From JBBKWG01 sp037968835 (lineage in GTDB: Bacteria > Pseudomonadota > Alphaproteobacteria > Rhodobacterales > Rhodobacteraceae), in assembly GCA_037968835.1 (NCBI GenBank), contig JBBKWG010000110.1, positions 1-15,562 of the forward strand: a DNA stretch of 15,562 nucleotides, in the 5' to 3' direction. This document shows positions 13,200 to 15,562 of the stretch, piece by piece (the first letter of the stretch is position 1; the number at the start of each line of letters is the position of its first letter). Made by a program: the position numbers and the translations under genes. Under the pieces are notes generated by a model that saw nothing but the letters and a program-made list of their open reading frames with translations, was not told where the DNA came from and ran no database searches.

Positions 13200-15221
13200 T
13201 TACGCAGCCAGTCCGCGCCCCTTCAGCAACGCCTCGGGTCCAGGCATCCGGCCCCGGAAGGCGGTGTAAAGCTCGGCAGCGTCCTGTGATCCACCTGCCG
13301 AAAGTACAAACTTTTCCAGCTTGCCTGCGGTTTCGGGATCGAACGGGTCGCCCGCCTCGCCGAACGCCTCGAACGCGTCGGCGTCCATGACCTCGGACCA
13401 CATATAGCTGTAGTAGCCCGCGGAATAGCCGTCGCCCGCGAAGATGTGCGAGAAGTTAGGCGTCGCGTGACGCATCGCGATGGCGCGCGGCATTCCGATG
13501 CCATCCAGCACTTCGGACTGTCGTTGCATCGGATCGCTTGGCGCATCTTCGCCGTGGAAATCCAGATCGACCAGGGCCGAAGCGATATATTCGACGGTCT
13601 GGAAACCCATGTCGTAAGTCGAAGCGGCGAGCAATCGATCGAGCATATCCTTGGGCATCGGCTCGCCGGTTTCAGCGTGCGTCGCGAATTCGGCCAACAC
13701 CTCGGGCACTTCCAGCCAGTGTTCGAACAACTGGCTTGGCAATTCGACGAAATCGCGGGCGACGGAGGTGCCGGAAATCGATTCGTAGGTCACGTCGGAC
13801 AACATCTGGTGCAGCGCGTGGCCGAATTCGTGGAAAAGCGTGCGCGCGTCGTCATAGCTGAGCAGCGCCGGTTTTTCTTTGGACGGACGCGCGAAGTTGC
13901 AGACGTTGATGACGACAGGACGCACCTCGCCACCAAGTTTCTTCTGGCTGCGCAGCGAGGAACACCACGCACCGGACCGCTTACCTGCCCGCGCAAAGTA
14001 GTCGCCGATGAAAATCGCCAGATGCTCGCCGTTTCGGGTGATGTCCCATGCTTTCGCATCCGGGTGGTTCAGCGGCGCTTCGATTGGTGCAGCATCAATC
14101 CCGAACAGACGATTTGCGCACACAAATGCCGCGTCGATCATCCGGTCGAGCTGCAGGTAGGGCTTCAGTTCCGCCTCGTTCAGATCGTGGTCCTCGGCAC
14201 GTCGCTTTTCGCTGTAAAAGCGCCAATCCCACGGCTCCAGATCGCCCTGCGCGTCGTCGTTGTGCATCATTGCTGACAGCCGCATCGCATCATCTTCCGC
14301 CGTCTTGAGCGCGGGTTCCCAGACCTGCATCAACAGATCGCGAACGGCATCCGGCTTGCCGGCCATTTCGGTTTCCAGCTTGTATTCCGCGAAACTGTCG
14401 TATCCCAGAAGGTTGGCGCGCTCTTCGCGCAGTTTCAGGATCTCAGCCGCGACGGCACGGTTGTCGGTGTCGCCGCCGTTGGCCCCGCGCGAGGTCCATG
14501 CCAACCACGCGCGTTCGCGAAGATCGCGCAGAGACGAGAATTGCAGGAATGGAACGATGATCGAGCGCGACAGCGTGATCGCGGGACCGTCGACGCCTTG
14601 ATCCTCTCCCGCAGCGCGGGCTGCTGAGACCACGAATTCAGGAAGCCCCTCCAGTTCGTCCTCGTCCAGCACCATGAACCACGCGCGTTCGTCGGCCAGC
14701 ACGTTCTGGGTGAATTGGGTTCCAAGCACGGCGAGGCGTTCCTTGACCGCAGCTAGACGGTCGCGGGCGTAACCTTCAAGTTCGGCACCTGAACGCACGA
14801 AGCCGCGGCGGGTCAGCATCAGGACACGCGCCTGTTCATCGGTCAGTCCCAGTTCATCCTTCTGCTGCCAAAGCGATTCGATGCGTTGAAACAGCGGCGC
14901 GTTCATCGTGATTTCCGACGAATACGCCGAAAGTCGGGGCGAGAAGTCGCGTTGCAGTTCTTCGCGCTTCGGATTCGAATCGGTGCCTGCGACGTTGTAG
15001 AAAACCCCTAGCACGCGAGAGAGCATTTCTTCTGACTGTTCCAGCGCCTCGATCGTGTTGGCGAACGTGGGCGGTTCAGGATTATCGGCGATTTTCGCGA
15101 TGTTTTCACGGGCTTCAATGAGCGCGGCTTCAAAGGCCGGTTCGAAATGGTCGTCGTTGATGACATCGAACGGCGGCAGGCCGAATGGGGTGGTCCAGTC
15201 GGCGAGAAGGGGGTTGGTCAT
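13200..15221 (-). CDS. M3 family metallopeptidase (oligopeptidase A / Dcp type)
   Basis: A 673-residue zinc oligopeptidase, close to the usual 670-690 for cytoplasmic oligopeptidase A and peptidyl-dipeptidase Dcp. The zinc site is H-E-F-G-H at 464-468 (H464, H468, catalytic E465) with the third ligand E493 in F-V-E-L-P-S-Q. The substrate-binding region D-G-Y-S-A-G-Y-Y-S-Y-M-W at 597-608 is intact. The N-terminal opening (L-L-A-D-W-T-T-P-F-G-L-P-P-F) is typical, and there is no signal peptide, so it acts on short peptides in the cytoplasm. ATG at 15219-15221 has AAGGAG 5 nt upstream. OpdA and Dcp specificity cannot be separated reliably from sequence alone. The MoeB/ThiF-type gene lies 62 nt upstream on the same strand and may be cotranscribed. 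Confidence 0.95.
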   Translation of the reverse strand: MTNPLLADWTTPFGLPPFDVINDDHFEPAFEAALIEARENIAKIADNPEPPTFANTIEALEQSEEMLSRVLGVFYNVAGTDSNPKREELQRDFSPRLSAYSSEITMNAPLFQRIESLWQQKDELGLTDEQARVLMLTRRGFVRSGAELEGYARDRLAAVKERLAVLGTQFTQNVLADERAWFMVLDEDELEGLPEFVVSAARAAGEDQGVDGPAITLSRSIIVPFLQFSSLRDLRERAWLAWTSRGANGGDTDNRAVAAEILKLREERANLLGYDSFAEYKLETEMAGKPDAVRDLLMQVWEPALKTAEDDAMRLSAMMHNDDAQGDLEPWDWRFYSEKRRAEDHDLNEAELKPYLQLDRMIDAAFVCANRLFGIDAAPIEAPLNHPDAKAWDITRNGEHLAIFIGDYFARAGKRSGAWCSSLRSQKKLGGEVRPVVINVCNFARPSKEKPALLSYDDARTLFHEFGHALHQMLSDVTYESISGTSVARDFVELPSQLFEHWLEVPEVLAEFATHAETGEPMPKDMLDRLLAASTYDMGFQTVEYIASALVDLDFHGEDAPSDPMQRQSEVLDGIGMPRAIAMRHATPNFSHIFAGDGYSAGYYSYMWSEVMDADAFEAFGEAGDPFDPETAGKLEKFVLSAGGSQDAAELYTAFRGRMPGPEALLKGRGLAA

Positions 15222-15226
15222 GGATA

Positions 15227-15232
15227 CTCCTT
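15227..15232 (-). promoter_or_regulatory. Ribosome binding site of the M3 peptidase gene
   Basis: AAGGAG on the minus strand, 5 nt before the ATG at 15219-15221. It fixes the start in the gap after the MoeB/ThiF-type gene. Confidence 0.65.
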
Positions 15233-15283
15233 GAGGAACGATTGCTCACTACCTATGCCTGTTCGGGCCGCGCTTCCACCCGC

Positions 15284-15562
15284 TCACGCAGATGTGCCGC
15301 AAACCGGACAATCCGCGCGGCGATTGATGGTGATGATCCGGGTGTCGGCGTAAAGTGCATCATAGATCAGCATCCGCCCGGCGAGCGTTTCGCCTGCGCC
15401 CGCCAGATGCTTGATAGCTTCGACAGCCATCATCGCGCCGAGCACGCCGGGAAGCGGGCCGAGCACACCGCCTTCGGCGCAGGACGGGGCCAGTCCTGCG
15501 GCGGCTGGTTCGGGGAATACGCAGGCATAGCAGGGGGTGCCATGCGCGGTATCAAAGACACT
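15284..15562 (-). CDS. HesA/MoeB/ThiF family E1-like protein, C-terminal part (start outside window)
   Basis: The last 92 residues of a protein that enters from beyond the right edge and ends with TGA at 15284-15286. Visible features fit MoeB/ThiF adenylyltransferases: the Zn-binding pairs C-Y-A-C (visible 11-14) and C-P-V-C near the end, the conserved C-A-E-G-G-V-L-G-P-L-P-G block (28-39) containing the cysteine that can form a thioester, and the A-V-E-A-I-K helix. These enzymes adenylate the C-terminus of small ubiquitin-like sulfur carriers (MoaD or ThiS) for molybdopterin or thiamine synthesis. Which carrier is used cannot be told from this fragment; moeB is the likelier label. Upstream of and co-directional with the M3 peptidase gene. 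Confidence 0.85.
   Translation of the reverse strand, partial: SVFDTAHGTPCYACVFPEPAAAGLAPSCAEGGVLGPLPGVLGAMMAVEAIKHLAGAGETLAGRMLIYDALYADTRIITINRRADCPVCGTSA

Noticed and set aside
13446..14276. 276-residue plus-strand frame inside the M3 peptidase gene
   Set aside because: Antisense to the zinc-site region of a clearly recognised enzyme. It has no ribosome site and no recognisable domain.
1..15562. New defence, mobile or biosynthetic system; CRISPR array; rRNA
   Set aside because: All genes but the 41-residue ORF fall into known, mostly housekeeping families. No repeat array, transposase, integrase, toxin-antitoxin pair or phage gene was seen.

Overview
This window looks like ordinary chromosomal DNA from an alphaproteobacterium. 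It is GC-rich, and the protein types and gene order suggest Sphingomonadales (Sphingomonadaceae or Erythrobacteraceae). That placement is inferred from family recognition, not from a phylogeny. The genes are mostly housekeeping and are packed tightly. There is no phage, transposon, CRISPR array, rRNA or convincing tRNA, and no recognisable defence or secondary-metabolite cluster.

Layout. Positions 1-1098 (+) hold the end of a YbjJ-like MFS transporter. It converges on a minus-strand operon, 3195 down to 1095: proC (proline synthesis), csaA (tRNA-binding chaperone-like protein) and a D-2-hydroxyacid dehydrogenase, joined by 4-nt stop/start overlaps. A factor-independent terminator at 3262-3296 separates this operon from an upstream minus-strand ybjN-type gene (3364-3867). 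A lone enolase-superfamily gene of the mandelate racemase subgroup follows (4080-5168, +), and its stop codon interlocks with that of ubiK (5165-5419, -). Divergent from ubiK is the coupled series lgt - midA-like methyltransferase - pgeF (5514-8211, +). After it come a 41-residue ORF and a Hint-domain protein (8567-9367, +), which nearly touches a convergent Lrp/AsnC regulator (9374-9874, -). Divergent from the regulator is trxB (10053-11051, +). Next is a fused ATP sulfurylase/APS kinase (11324-13030, +), converging on an M3 oligopeptidase (13200-15221, -). That gene is preceded by a MoeB/ThiF-type E1-like protein whose N-terminus lies beyond the window (15284-15562, -).

How the genes work together. 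Several fall into envelope and redox upkeep: Lgt modifies lipoproteins, PgeF corrects peptidoglycan precursors, UbiK assists ubiquinone synthesis, the MidA-like protein is related to a complex I assembly methyltransferase, and TrxB recharges thioredoxin. TrxB and Sat-CysC are functionally linked, because PAPS reduction generally draws on thioredoxin, but separate transcription looks likely. The least explained items are the Hint protein without its usual nucleophilic cysteine, the isolated mandelate-racemase-type enzyme, the 41-residue ORF, and a perfect 12-bp palindrome in the leader of the Lrp-type gene. I found no clear sign of a new multi-gene system.
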